This document shows, in pieces, positions 25,580-34,463 of a DNA stretch of 64,000 bases. Positions within the stretch are counted from its first letter, which is position 1; every line of letters starts with the position of its first letter. The notes under the pieces were generated by a model. It was not told where the DNA came from. It saw nothing but the letters and a program-made list of their open reading frames with translations, and did not search any database. Source of the DNA: JBEKUY01 sp049514555 (GTDB lineage: Bacteria > Acidobacteriota > Terriglobia > Acidiferrales > UBA7541); assembly GCA_049514555.1 (NCBI GenBank), contig JBEKUY010000002.1:476069-540068 (forward strand), written 5' to 3'. Position numbers and translations under genes: made by a program.

Positions 25580-26623
25580 TCACTTGTCTGCGGCCGCAGG
25601 TTTCGTTTCACCGCCTTCTGATTGGATAAGAGCGAGTTTGTTGTGCTCGTCGACCACGAAGTGTTCAACCGCCCTCGCATTGCTGAACTCCAGACGGTAA
25701 CGATAACTGCGCCTCCCGTCCACGACCTGGCGATCAATAAGGGTTAATGAAATGAGCTCGCCGTGCTTCTTCAGATCGGCTTGAATGTCCTTCTGTACCG
25801 GAGAAAGCTGTTTCCAAAACTCAGGCGTGTAGTCATCGGGCCGCATCGTGCCGCTCATTGCATCCTGAATAATGGCGCGGAAGTGTTCCGTGACATGGGG
25901 TTCCTGGTCGGGGATGGGTTTGGAGTCCAGCGAGAAAAAAGTCCTCTTGTAGAGCACTGAAGAAATCTTGAGATTGGCGAACTCGCCGCCAGAGCCGTTG
26001 CCAACCCACAAACCGAACCAACCAGCCTTGCGGTCGCTCAGCTGTTCTGCCACAAGGCTAGGCTCCGCCGCGCCATTCACGGAGACGCTCACCTTGGGAT
26101 ATGCGACAACGATGCGGGCGTGAAACCAGCCGTTGGGATCGGGAGCAGGCACCACGGGCTTCTCATATTTCTCGGGATATTCGTTGCGCAACCTCTGCCA
26201 GGTGTAGGCCGGGTTCGAGACGTATTGAACTGCATGATTCCGGCGCACCGGTTCGCTCGTGCGGAAATTGAATGGACGGAAATAGACGGCGTCGAAGGCC
26301 TCACCTAAGCCGTGAAAGGCGACCCCTACGAAGCTCTGCTGGAAGGCATCCTTGCCGCGCGCGTCGAACTCGATGGTCCCGTCAGAGAACTCCACTTCCG
26401 GCCACAGGACCAAACCGTCACCCGGACGCTCGTCGAAGCGGATTGTGGGCCGGCCTTCCTTGTCCATAGCAGATACAGTCCGATTGAGCACCTTCACGTC
26501 CTTCCCGGCAGCAACATTCGCCAGATTAGGCTCGAACGGAATCCGCTGCGAAAAAGCCGGAGTGGCCGCTGCAATGCTCATTGCCAGCAAGAGCATCAAA
26601 CCCGAAGTTCCGTGCTTGCTCAT
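25580..26623 (-). CDS. Exported protein with concanavalin-like (DUF1080-type) domain
   Basis: ATG at 26623 gives 347 aa with a signal peptide (GLMLLLAMSIAAATPAFS). Residues about 45-215 look like a laminin-G/DUF1080 beta-sandwich: FSDGTIEFDARGKD, SFVGVAFHG, AVYFRPFNF, GWFHARIVVAYPKVSVSVNG and KAGWFGLWVGNGSGGEFANLKI. The last 100 residues (QLSPVQKDIQADLKKHGEL, LEFSNARAVEHFVVDEHNKL) form a separate domain I cannot name. Such proteins often bind or hydrolyse carbohydrate in the periplasm; no catalytic residues are apparent. Confidence 0.65.
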   Translation of the reverse strand: MSKHGTSGLMLLLAMSIAAATPAFSQRIPFEPNLANVAAGKDVKVLNRTVSAMDKEGRPTIRFDERPGDGLVLWPEVEFSDGTIEFDARGKDAFQQSFVGVAFHGLGEAFDAVYFRPFNFRTSEPVRRNHAVQYVSNPAYTWQRLRNEYPEKYEKPVVPAPDPNGWFHARIVVAYPKVSVSVNGAAEPSLVAEQLSDRKAGWFGLWVGNGSGGEFANLKISSVLYKRTFFSLDSKPIPDQEPHVTEHFRAIIQDAMSGTMRPDDYTPEFWKQLSPVQKDIQADLKKHGELISLTLIDRQVVDGRRSYRYRLEFSNARAVEHFVVDEHNKLALIQSEGGETKPAAADK

Positions 26624-26823
26624 GAATTCGCTGCCTTTCTTTGTTGTTCGGTCGATTTCACCGTAGTCCCTCAGCTCAGCCACGAATAACAGCTATTGCA
26701 GTCCGAACAGCAGGAACCCGGCAAGACTCCCCGGTCCCGTGGATTGCGCACGAGGGGGTCGAACAGGACAGGTAATCTGAGACACGCCATCAACTCTGGA
26801 GTCCGTACTCTCCCAAAGCGCTC

Positions 26824-27354
26824 CTACCCTGCGATCACCGGCGCACTGCTCGTTGCCCTGGGCATGGGTGTCTGCAACATCCGCCGATATTCGTCGCCAG
26901 CGGCATCGGGCAGGAGCACGAACAGTGTGAAAACACCGAGCGCGGTCTCGAACGGAGGATGAATGAGGCCCAGGAACGCCATCACCAGGGCAAATGTGCG
27001 GCCCCAGGACCGCATCTTGAGCAGGCCCCATCCAGCGACAAACCGAAGGGCCGCCGATGCCAGGAAAACAACGCACAGGAAAACGAACAACCCCGGCGCA
27101 AACACGAAGGCGATCCCCGGAGCTCTCTGCCACGCCATTGGCACTGTTATGACGGCAGCAAGCACCGCCATAATGGCGGCCGGAATGAGCCAGAACGCAC
27201 CCACGACGAACCACAGGATCGCCAACAGATGAACGTGTTCGGCGACACGCATTCGCGCGGCGCTGGCGGCACGCGCCCCAGTAGTACTGCAGCCGCAATG
27301 CGAACATGCCGACTGCTCCGGAGCGATCGGTGAACCGCAGGAATTGCAGAACAT
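26824..27354 (-). CDS. Zinc-ribbon membrane protein
   Basis: The 176-aa product starts MFCNSCGSPIAPEQSACSHCG: two CxxC pairs forming a double-cysteine zinc ribbon, followed by about four membrane segments (LLAILWFVVGAFWLIPAAIM, VLAAVITVPMAW, FVFAPGLFVFLCVVFLA, TFALVMAFLGLIHPPFE). AAAGGAGAG precedes the ATG at 27354. Proteins with this layout are widespread and uncharacterised. The frame is open farther up but those residues have no support. Confidence 0.7.
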   Translation of the reverse strand: MFCNSCGSPIAPEQSACSHCGCSTTGARAASAARMRVAEHVHLLAILWFVVGAFWLIPAAIMAVLAAVITVPMAWQRAPGIAFVFAPGLFVFLCVVFLASAALRFVAGWGLLKMRSWGRTFALVMAFLGLIHPPFETALGVFTLFVLLPDAAGDEYRRMLQTPMPRATSSAPVIAG

Positions 27355-27595
27355 ACGTCTCTCCTTTGAAGCGGAAGAATCAAAATGGCCAAGGATCCCG
27401 TAGCCTGGCGGCATCGACAAGTGTCGACGGATTGGCAGCTCTTCTTGGCGCCCAAGAAAGCTTTCCTGCCCCCAACAAGGGCAAAGTCGAGAGTCGGCAC
27501 ACCCCGGGCCCACTGCATGATACGCTTGCAGGCGGTAAGAAGTTCCACGTATGTCAGGCAGATTGCCCACCTGTCGACCGAGCGCGGAGGCCCTC
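27355..27595. other. Gene-free stretch
   Basis: Between the zinc-ribbon gene and the barrel remnant I see no recognisable gene. A 73-codon plus-strand frame (27385-27606) has composition and codon use unlike its neighbours and I do not call it. The upstream region of the zinc-ribbon gene should contain its promoter. Confidence 0.3.
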
Positions 27596-27733
27596 TCAAA
27601 AGTTGAAGCGGTGGCCGAGGATCATTTTAGCGATGAGGTGATCGGTCGAGCGGGTGACGCCGACGCCCAAGCCGAAATTGATCTCCCACTTCGGCTTGGT
27701 CGCAGCCGGAGCAGATGGGGTATGCTTGCGCAC
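27596..27733 (-). pseudogene. C-terminal remnant of an outer-membrane barrel-like protein
   Basis: The minus strand reads KPKWEINFGLGVGVTRSTD, then HLIAKMILGHRFNF and a stop. Alternating hydrophobics and a final aromatic Phe are the marks of the last strands of an outer-membrane beta-barrel or transporter-like protein, with no N-terminal part: the frame runs into the start of the divergent esterase. I read it as the decayed end of a gene whose front was lost. A genuine 45-residue peptide is the alternative. Confidence 0.4.
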
Positions 27734-27738
27734 GAGCC

Positions 27739-28629
27739 ATGCAGAAATACATCCTAACCATCATTGTCTCGGCCCTGATTACCGCCGCCGCTCAAGCTGG
27801 ACCGATCGGTCCCATACCGCTGTGGAAGGGCCAGGCTCCCGGCGAAAAGGGAACCATCGGGCCCGAGCACGACGTGACTACGGACCGCGACCGCACCGCC
27901 GCGGGCAAGCGCATCACCCGCATCACCAACGTCACGGTCCCGACGCTGACCGTGTACCTCCCGCCCCCAGACAAGCGTACCGGAGCGGCGGTGCTCGTCT
28001 TCCCTGGAGGCGCTTACCGCTACGTCGCCATCGACATCGAGGGCACCGAGATCTGCGATTGGCTGAACTCCATCGGCGTTGCGGCCATTCTGGTGAAGTA
28101 CCGCGTCCCAGCGCGCGAAGGCCTGCCGCCCTACGCTTTGCCGCTCCAGGACGCGCAGCGGGCCATGGGAATGGTGCGCGCCCATGCCGCGGAGTGGGGC
28201 ATTGACCCGAAGCGCGTCGGCGTCATCGGGTTCTCCGCCGGCGCACATCTGTCGGCTGCGCTCAGCACCAGTTTTGAGAAGCGCACCTACGATCGCATCG
28301 ACGAAGCCGATGACCTGAGTTGCCGTCCGGACTTCGCCATGCTTCTCTATCCAGGGTCCGTACTTGTTCCCGGCTCGGACAAGTTGTCCGCCGAGCTGCA
28401 AGTGAAAGCCAACGCGCCGCCAACCTTCATCGTGCAGACCGAAGACGACAGCGTCCGGGTCGAGTCCAGTCTCGGCTATTACGCCGCACTGAAGGCGGCG
28501 AAGGTTCCAGTCGAAATGCACCTCTACCCCTCCGGCGGTCACGGCTACGGCCTGCGTCCCTCTGCGGATGCCGTCAGCACGTGGCCCGCTCGCGCGCAGG
28601 ATTGGATGCGCTCCCTCGGCGTCCTCTGA
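27739..28629 (+). CDS. Exported alpha/beta-hydrolase (esterase, xylan-acetylesterase-like)
   Basis: The 296-aa product has a signal peptide (YILTIIVSALITAAAQAGP) and an alpha/beta-hydrolase fold. The oxyanion-hole stretch is VLVFPGGAYRYVA, the nucleophile Ser sits in GFSAGAHL, the acid in VQTEDDSVRVESS and the catalytic His in YPSGGHGYG. The pattern fits the BD-FAE/acetyl-xylan esterase group, which removes acyl groups from polysaccharides outside the cell; the substrate is inferred. ATG at 27739 starts the signal peptide. Confidence 0.82.
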   Translation: MQKYILTIIVSALITAAAQAGPIGPIPLWKGQAPGEKGTIGPEHDVTTDRDRTAAGKRITRITNVTVPTLTVYLPPPDKRTGAAVLVFPGGAYRYVAIDIEGTEICDWLNSIGVAAILVKYRVPAREGLPPYALPLQDAQRAMGMVRAHAAEWGIDPKRVGVIGFSAGAHLSAALSTSFEKRTYDRIDEADDLSCRPDFAMLLYPGSVLVPGSDKLSAELQVKANAPPTFIVQTEDDSVRVESSLGYYAALKAAKVPVEMHLYPSGGHGYGLRPSADAVSTWPARAQDWMRSLGVL

Positions 28630-28678
28630 CCGGCAGAAGCTCGGCATCTCCTCGTCGCGCCGTTTGAGAGCACGTTTC

Positions 28679-28707
28679 TTGACCCGGTGGGGATGGGCGA
28701 CTACACT
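28679..28707 (+). promoter_or_regulatory. Sigma70-type promoter for rpmH operon
   Basis: TTGACC (28679-28684), 17 bases, TACACT (28702-28707). Ideal spacing and about 45 bases before the rpmH start. It would drive rpmH-rnpA-yidD-yidC-khpB. Confidence 0.65.
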
Positions 28708-28753
28708 ATGCGATTCGATGAGGGCCGCGCGGGCGGCCTAGAGGGAGAAGGCT

Positions 28754-28894
28754 TTGCCGAAACGCACCTATCAGCCACGAGTGCGCCGCCGCCACAAGAA
28801 GCACGGTTTCCGCGCGCGCATGAAGACCAAGGGCGGGCGGAGGGTCCTCGCAGCGCGCCGCAGGAAAGGCCGCCATCGCCTCACGCCCATCTAG
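28754..28894 (+). CDS. rpmH: 50S ribosomal protein L34
   Basis: The 46-aa frame reads MPKRTYQPRVRRRHKKHGF and continues with RMKTKGGRRVLAARRRKGR, ending RLTPI: an unmistakable L34. The start is TTG at 28754 after GAGGGAGAAGG. It heads the standard cluster with rnpA, yidD and yidC. Being 46 residues long and starting at TTG, it is easily missed by gene finders. Confidence 0.96.
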   Translation: MPKRTYQPRVRRRHKKHGFRARMKTKGGRRVLAARRRKGRHRLTPI

Positions 28895-28931
28895 TTCGCA
28901 GGGAAAGACGTATCCGCGCGCGGCCAGACTC

Positions 28932-29255
28932 GTGCGGCGCGGCGAGTTTGAGGTCGTGTATCGCGGAGGGAAGCGGCTCTCGGCAGCAAGTTTCGTGGTG
29001 TTTGCGCGCGCCAACGGCCTCGGGCACAGCCGGTTCGGGATCAGCGTGAAGAAGGCCCTCGGCGGAGCGGTGGTCCGCAACCGGGTGAAGCGCCGGGTGC
29101 GCGAAATCCTGCGCTTGAATTTTTCGGAGATACCCTCGGGATGGGACATTGTGGTGCATCCGCGCCAGCTGGCGCTTCGGGAGCCGTTCGCGAATCTCGC
29201 GGCGGAGCTGCTGAGGTTGATCGCGGCAGCGGCGAAGGCGAAAGAGCGCGCATGA
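28932..29255 (+). CDS. rnpA: Ribonuclease P protein component
   Basis: The 107-aa basic protein binds the RNase P RNA for tRNA 5' maturation. The signature RNRVKRRVREILR is intact (RNRxKRxxRE). GTG at 28932 is the first usual start, but homologous-looking residues (YPRAARLV) continue in frame upstream of it, where no ATG, GTG or TTG occurs before a stop at 28821; an ATC at 28875 is the only near-cognate. The N-terminus is therefore uncertain. It overlaps yidD by 4 bases. Confidence 0.92.
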   Translation: MRRGEFEVVYRGGKRLSAASFVVFARANGLGHSRFGISVKKALGGAVVRNRVKRRVREILRLNFSEIPSGWDIVVHPRQLALREPFANLAAELLRLIAAAAKAKERA

Positions 29256-29599
29256 GCGTTCCGCGAACGAATCTGCCGGCGCAGGATAGCGCAGCGGGAA
29301 GCGGCGCCGGGCGCGGGAAGCTGCCGTTGGCCATGCGCTTGGCGCTCGGGACGATTCGCTGGTACCAGGGAGCGCTCTCGCCGCTGATGTGGTCCGCGTG
29401 CCGGTATTATCCCTCGTGTTCGCAGTACACCTACGAAGCCATTGAAAAATACGGATTGGCAAGCGGCGCGTGGATGGGCTGCAAGCGGCTGCTGCGGTGC
29501 CACCCGTTCGCCAGGCGCTGGGGATATGACCCCGTGCGCGAGCGCGACGAATCGTTTCCCGTTGAGGCAGCTCCAGCGACGCACGAGGTCCAGCAGTGA
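29252..29599 (+). CDS. yidD: Membrane protein insertion efficiency factor YidD
   Basis: The 115-aa product contains the family core: RWYQGALSPLMWSACRYYP, SCSQYTYEAIEKYG and KRLLRCHPFARRWGYDPV, with three conserved Cys. YidD is a small membrane-attached protein aiding YidC. The first 25 residues are a non-conserved Gly/Ala/Ser leader. Start ATG at 29252 overlaps the rnpA stop, and its own stop overlaps the yidC GTG, so the three are translationally coupled. Confidence 0.95.
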   Translation: MSVPRTNLPAQDSAAGSGAGRGKLPLAMRLALGTIRWYQGALSPLMWSACRYYPSCSQYTYEAIEKYGLASGAWMGCKRLLRCHPFARRWGYDPVRERDESFPVEAAPATHEVQQ

Positions 29600-31395
29600 G
29601 CCCTAACAACAAAGAGTGGTCGCCAGAGCTGCGGATGCTGCTCGCGGCCGTGTTGGGGATCGTGGTGATCTTCGCGTGGGCGAAGTTTTTCTTGCCCCAC
29701 GCGCCGCAGCCCGCGGCGCCGCCAGCCGCCACAAGCGCGCCGGCGCAACCGGGAAGCACGAACGCACCCGCTCCCGCAGCCAATGCCCCGAGCAGCGTGG
29801 CGCGGCAGGAGAAAGCGCCTTCGCGAGCGCAAGCGGCGAGCGCGGTAGCGCCCAAGGGCGACACGAAGGAGCGCACGATCGTCGTCGAGAACGACCTCTA
29901 CCGCGTGGAGTTTTCCAACCGCGGCGGCGTGGTGAAGAGCTGGAAGCTGAAGAAGTACCTCGACGACGCGAAGCCGCCGCAGGTGCTCGACTTGGTGCAC
30001 CCGGAGGCGTCGCAACGGACCGGAGGCTGGCCCTTTTCGCTGGCGCTCGAGGACCCGGAGCTCGAGGCGAAAGTGAACGCCGCAGTTTACTTGGCGACTC
30101 CCGTCACCGCAGGCGATTCCGCGACGACCGAACTGAAAGCGCCCACAGAGCTGCGGTTTGAATGGAGCGACGGGCAGACGGAAGTGACGAAGACTTTCCG
30201 CTTCGACCACAGTTACGTGGTGCTAGCCGAAGCCAGCGTGCGGCAGAACGGTCAGCCGCTGACGGCGGGGCTCGCTTGGCGCGGCGGATTTGGCGACATG
30301 ACGGCGGCCAGCACGGCGTGGTTCAAGGACGTGAGGTGGTTCGAGCAGGTGATGGTGTTCTACGACACGGCCGGGAAGCTGAACACTCTTCCTCACAAGA
30401 GCCTGCAGACGACCGACCAAGTGGCGCCCAATGCATGGAAGGGCGGGAATGCCTACGAAGGTATCGAAGACCGCTATTTTGCCGCTGTATTTCTGCCGTT
30501 GCCGGAAGCCCCGCCGAACAGCCTGGCGGTGCGCTACTGGAAGCTGACGCGCGACATTCAATCGGAAGGCCAGACGTACCAGGAACCCCTGTCGGAAGTG
30601 GCTGTGGGAACAGGCACGCCGGGGCCCCTGAGTTTCCGCGTCTATGTGGGGCCGAAGAACTACGACGACCTGAAGAAGATGAATCCGCCGCTCGACGAGT
30701 TGGTGCAGTTCGGCACGTGGCTCCAGTTGATCGCGGCGCCGCTGTTTTACGTGCTGAAGTGGATGCACCAGTACGTGCCGAACTGGGGCTGGGCCATCGT
30801 GTTACTGACTCTCGGGATCAACATGTTGCTCTTCCCCCTGAAGGTGAAGAGCTACCGCTCCATGCAGCGCATGCAAAAGGTGGCGCCGGAGATCAAGCAG
30901 ATCCAGGCGCGCTACAAGAAATACGGCATGCGCGACCCGCGCAAGGCGGAAATGAACAAGGAGGTCATGGCCGTCTACAACCGCGAGGGGATCAATCCGA
31001 TCGGCGGCTGCCTGCCGATGGTCGTGCAGATGCCCATCTGGTTTGGGCTCTACCGCATGCTCTACACGACCATCGAACTCCGGCATGCGCCGTGGATCCT
31101 TTGGGTCCACGACCTTTCGGCGACGGATCCGACCTACATTCTGCTGGTACTCATGGCCGTCACCATGTACATCGTGCAGAAGATGACCCCGATGACGGCT
31201 ACCGATCCTTCCCAGCAGACCATGATGAAATTCATGCCGGTGATGTTTGCTGGAATGTTTATAGTGTTCCCGGTGTCGAGCGGGTTGGTGCTGTATATTC
31301 TGACCCAGAATGTGGTAGGGATAGCCCAGCAATGGTATCTGAATCGGACTCATCCGATGACCGCGGCAAAGCCCGCGGCCGGTAAGAAGAAGTAG
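29596..31395 (+). CDS. yidC: Membrane protein insertase YidC
   Basis: The 599-aa inner-membrane insertase works alone or with SecYEG. It has an N-terminal membrane anchor (LLAAVLGIVVIFAWAKFFL), a Pro/Ala linker, a large periplasmic beta domain (about 90-350; Gram-negative type) and the five-helix core with WGWAIVLLTLGINMLLFPLK, the conserved Arg in RSMQRMQ, and GGCLPMVVQMPIWFGLYRML. The C-terminus is a short basic tail (AAKPAAGKKK). The start is GTG overlapping the yidD stop. Confidence 0.97.
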   Translation: MSPNNKEWSPELRMLLAAVLGIVVIFAWAKFFLPHAPQPAAPPAATSAPAQPGSTNAPAPAANAPSSVARQEKAPSRAQAASAVAPKGDTKERTIVVENDLYRVEFSNRGGVVKSWKLKKYLDDAKPPQVLDLVHPEASQRTGGWPFSLALEDPELEAKVNAAVYLATPVTAGDSATTELKAPTELRFEWSDGQTEVTKTFRFDHSYVVLAEASVRQNGQPLTAGLAWRGGFGDMTAASTAWFKDVRWFEQVMVFYDTAGKLNTLPHKSLQTTDQVAPNAWKGGNAYEGIEDRYFAAVFLPLPEAPPNSLAVRYWKLTRDIQSEGQTYQEPLSEVAVGTGTPGPLSFRVYVGPKNYDDLKKMNPPLDELVQFGTWLQLIAAPLFYVLKWMHQYVPNWGWAIVLLTLGINMLLFPLKVKSYRSMQRMQKVAPEIKQIQARYKKYGMRDPRKAEMNKEVMAVYNREGINPIGGCLPMVVQMPIWFGLYRMLYTTIELRHAPWILWVHDLSATDPTYILLVLMAVTMYIVQKMTPMTATDPSQQTMMKFMPVMFAGMFIVFPVSSGLVLYILTQNVVGIAQQWYLNRTHPMTAAKPAAGKKK

Positions 31396-31408
31396 CGAGC
31401 GAGACGAA

Positions 31409-31942
31409 ATGGCGGACAGCACAATCCAGAGCGGACAGCTCGATCACGAGGCGGCGATCGCGGTGCTGCGGCGGTTTCTCGACGGTATCATCCGCGCTGC
31501 GGGCTGGCAGCTTGGTTATACGATTCGCACGGCGCGGCCGGGGCCGGATCCCTCTGCGGCCGAGCAGCCCGAGATCCTCGTGGACTTCACCGGGCGGGAC
31601 AAAGATGTGCTTCTCGAACGCAACGGCGAGGTGCTGATGGCGTTCGAACATCTAGCGTTCAAGGCGCTGCACCTCGAGCCCCAGCACCATGAAAAACTGC
31701 GGCTGGACTGCGACGGTTTCCGTGCGCTGCGACTGGAAGAATTGAAGATGACGGCGCGTCTGGCCGCTGAGCGCGTGCAGTCCACGCGCCAGGCGTTCCG
31801 GCTGAATCCGATGTCGCCGAGAGAGCGGCGCGTGGTGCACCTGGCGTTGAAGGACATGCCTGGAGTGCGGACCGAAAGCCTCGGAGACGGAGACGAGCGG
31901 CAGGTCGTGATTTATCCGGCGGGTGCGAAGGCGCCACGCTGA
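31409..31942 (+). CDS. khpB: Jag/KhpB-like KH-R3H RNA-binding protein
   Basis: The 177-aa product contains a KH domain (about 20-100; EILVDFTGRDKDVLLERNGEVLMAFEHLAF) and an R3H domain (SPRERRVVHLALKDMPGVRTES). The long Jag-N domain of Firmicute KhpB is missing, as in other short versions. KhpB pairs with KhpA to bind mRNAs and affects cell division and envelope growth. It follows yidC by 13 bases in the usual position. The last residues (AGAKAPR) are a loose tail. Confidence 0.88.
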   Translation: MADSTIQSGQLDHEAAIAVLRRFLDGIIRAAGWQLGYTIRTARPGPDPSAAEQPEILVDFTGRDKDVLLERNGEVLMAFEHLAFKALHLEPQHHEKLRLDCDGFRALRLEELKMTARLAAERVQSTRQAFRLNPMSPRERRVVHLALKDMPGVRTESLGDGDERQVVIYPAGAKAPR

Positions 31943-31967
31943 AGGTTTTCGATCGCCAAGGTTTTGG

Positions 31968-31995
31968 GGCGCAACTCGCCGCCGCGGGTTGCGCC
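31968..31995. repeat. REP-like inverted repeat
   Basis: Arms GGCGCAAC and GTTGCGCC flank a 12-base spacer just after the khpB stop, between converging genes. It belongs with the hairpin at 20235-20262 and could act as a weak terminator. Confidence 0.45.
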
Positions 31996-32035
31996 ATTCT
32001 TGCGCATGGGCGCGCGAGAAGCCCGGACGGCACTG

Positions 32036-33238
32036 CTACCGGCGCCAGCCCTTTGAGAGCACGTGGCCGGCGGCATCGAAGCGCACGCGATAAGTGAAGG
32101 CCGCGGGCCGGCGGTTGCCATCCGAGAAACGCACGTCCTCAATCTCGACCACAGTCTCTGACCCTTCCTCCCAAGAACGAATCACCGGAAAACGAGCGAA
32201 CCACAGAACGCTCCTCACCTCGGGAAGCTCGCGCGCGGCGGCAATAGTAGGGTTGGGCAGAGCGTCGGGATAATAGCGGTACTCGATCGGCTCGGGCTGC
32301 TCGGGGCCAGCCGGTGAACCGGGCCAAAGGAGGGCGGAAACGTCCATGCGCTTCTCATAGACGCCGCGTGGGGTGAGCACGAGGCCGTTCCAATGGAAAA
32401 CGGAAGGTGGGAGAGGAAGCGCGGCAAGCGATTGCACGTCGAGACGTTCGCTGGAGGCGAACTGTTCGGTCCGGCGACGCGCGGCGTGATGCGCGAAGGC
32501 AGCTAAAACGAGATACGCGGCCACGCAAAGAGTGCCGGCGCGGCACCACGAGCGCCGCTCGACGGTCAAGCCCCAGCCGCGAATGGCCGGCAAGATGAAT
32601 AGCGCGAAAAGAGTTGCCCCGATTGCAACGAAGGTCACAGGCGAGAACGGATACCCGGCGCCCAAGGCCAGGCGCCAGATGAGAAAGGCGAGAGCGAAGC
32701 AAATGCACCAGGCGCGGATAGCGCGGCGGGTGAGTACCTCGCGGCGGGCACACAAAGCCGCGAGAACCTGCGGGAGGAGAAGAAGTGCGCTGAACGTGAA
32801 GTCCACAATGAACAGGAGGTCCCAAGCCGGCCGCGACCATTTGACTGGCGACCAGATCATCGTGCCGTAGTTCGTAAGCAAATCGAGAAAGATGTGGGAC
32901 GCGATCCCAATCCCGGCGAGTAGCGACAGAAGCGCGAGACTTGGCGCCTCGCGGCCGGTGCGGCGAGCGATCCCGTGGGTGAGCCAAGCGAGCACCACGG
33001 CAAAAAGCGGCATGAACACGAAGGAATGCGTGATTCCGCGGTGCCAAGTGATGATCCGGAGCGGATCGCGAGAGACGAAATCGAGCAAAACGTCCGAATC
33101 GGGGAAAACGGCGCCGAGCGTGGCCGCGAACGTGACTAGGCGGGCCTGCGAATATGGCCGGAAAGTGAACAGGTCGTCGCCATCGAAGAATGCCTTTGCG
33201 AGGAGCGCGCCTGCGATGCCGTGGGTGATTGTGTCCAT
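32036..33238 (-). CDS. YdjM-type membrane-bound metal-dependent hydrolase
   Basis: The 400-aa product starts MDTITHGIAGALLAKAFF, the YdjM/DUF457 N-terminus with the first His ligand, followed by GAVFPDSDVLLD and TWHRGITHSFVFMPL, the other His/Asp ligands. Six or so membrane segments follow (for example PLFAVVLAWLTHGIA, LALLSLLAGIGIASHIFL, FALAFLIWRLALGAGY). The last 130 residues form an extracytoplasmic domain. The family's function is unknown; the E. coli member is LexA-regulated. It converges on khpB. Confidence 0.85.
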   Translation of the reverse strand: MDTITHGIAGALLAKAFFDGDDLFTFRPYSQARLVTFAATLGAVFPDSDVLLDFVSRDPLRIITWHRGITHSFVFMPLFAVVLAWLTHGIARRTGREAPSLALLSLLAGIGIASHIFLDLLTNYGTMIWSPVKWSRPAWDLLFIVDFTFSALLLLPQVLAALCARREVLTRRAIRAWCICFALAFLIWRLALGAGYPFSPVTFVAIGATLFALFILPAIRGWGLTVERRSWCRAGTLCVAAYLVLAAFAHHAARRRTEQFASSERLDVQSLAALPLPPSVFHWNGLVLTPRGVYEKRMDVSALLWPGSPAGPEQPEPIEYRYYPDALPNPTIAAARELPEVRSVLWFARFPVIRSWEEGSETVVEIEDVRFSDGNRRPAAFTYRVRFDAAGHVLSKGWRR

Positions 33239-33290
33239 TCGCTGAGTTTAGCGGACTCTAAGTAGATACGCGGGATGAGAATAAATGATT

Positions 33291-34355
33291 TCAGCCGACC
33301 GAGAGCAGAGGCGAACGCCTTGGAACAACGCGGCCAATCGCCTGCGCCGAGACACCCCGCGCGCCCAGGGCCGCGAGCGCGGCCCCAGCCGCACCGGTGG
33401 CAATGGCCGCCAACAAACCTCCCGAAGTCTGTGGGTCGAAGCAAAGTTCGCGGACTTCCTGCGGGACTTCCGGAGAAAAGGCAACGCAGTCTCCTATGAA
33501 TTCGCGGTTATTCCTCAACCCTCCGGATAGATGACCTTGGCGTGCGGCTTCCATCGCTCCGGGCAGCCAGGCGAAGCGAGTATGGTCGAACTCCATCGAC
33601 ACCGGCACGGCGCCGGAAGCGGGATCACCCAAGGCCATTTCTCGCGCGTGGCCGAGCAGGCTGAAGCCGGTCACGTCGGTGACGGCATGGACGGCAATGC
33701 GGTCCAGTTCGAGCAGCGGCTCGGCAGCGGCGCGATTGAGGCGCGTCATCGAGGCTACGAGAGCGGCGAGAACGTCGGGAGCCAGACCTTCTTTCTTGAG
33801 AGCGGTAGAGAGCACGCCGGTGCCGAGAGGCTTGGTGAGGATCAGGACGTCGCCCGGCTGGGAGCCGACGTTGCGCCAGATGCGCCCAGGGTGAATCAGT
33901 CCGCTCACGGCATAGCCGAACTTCAGATCATCATCGCGGATAGAATGCCCGCCGAGGATGCTGCACCCCGCTTCGTTCATCTTGTGCAGGCCGCCGCGCA
34001 TGATCTCCTCGAGCAGAGCCGGGTCGCCCTTCTCGGGAAAGGCTACGATCGAGAGCGCAGAAATTGGCCGGCCGCCCATGGCATAAACGTCGCTCAATGC
34101 GTTGACAGCGGCGACCTGGCCAAAATCGTAGGGCGAATCCACGATGGGCGTAAAGAAGTCCACCGTCTGCACGAGCGCCAGATCGTCGGAGAGGCGATAG
34201 ACTCCCGCGTCATCGTTCGTGTCAAAGCCGACGAGCACCTGGGGATCGGTCTGCGGGGGCAAACGGCGCAGGACGGCGTCGAGCGTCCCCGGGGCGAGCT
34301 TTGCCGCGCAGCCGGCGGTTTTTGCCATGGCTGTCAACTTGACGGCTTGCGGCAA
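33291..34355 (-). CDS. selD: Selenide, water dikinase (selenophosphate synthetase)
   Basis: SelD makes selenophosphate from selenide and ATP for selenocysteine or selenouridine. The 354-aa product has the N-terminal active loop TAGCAAKL (Cys16, Lys19): a Cys version, not selenocysteine. Other family features are VQTVDFFTPIVDSPYDFGQV, NALSDVYAMGGRP, GGHSIRDDDLKFG and DVTGFSLLGHAREMA. TTG at 34355 follows GGGGAGGG with 4 bases between and gives the expected N-terminus (AVKLT). selB is 17 kb away; selA and selC are not in the window. Confidence 0.95.
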   Translation of the reverse strand: MPQAVKLTAMAKTAGCAAKLAPGTLDAVLRRLPPQTDPQVLVGFDTNDDAGVYRLSDDLALVQTVDFFTPIVDSPYDFGQVAAVNALSDVYAMGGRPISALSIVAFPEKGDPALLEEIMRGGLHKMNEAGCSILGGHSIRDDDLKFGYAVSGLIHPGRIWRNVGSQPGDVLILTKPLGTGVLSTALKKEGLAPDVLAALVASMTRLNRAAAEPLLELDRIAVHAVTDVTGFSLLGHAREMALGDPASGAVPVSMEFDHTRFAWLPGAMEAARQGHLSGGLRNNREFIGDCVAFSPEVPQEVRELCFDPQTSGGLLAAIATGAAGAALAALGARGVSAQAIGRVVPRRSPLLSVG

Positions 34356-34463
34356 GTTTCCCTCCCCTTCTCTCGCAAGGAACGATTATAGCGGGAAGTG
34401 CGGTTTGGGCTCGAGTCGATACGCCACTTGCGGGAAAGGGTGAAATAGTGATTTCATCGCGCC

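Noticed and set aside
27385..27606. 73-codon plus-strand frame
   Set aside because: Basic, domain-free and with codon use unlike neighbours; most likely chance.
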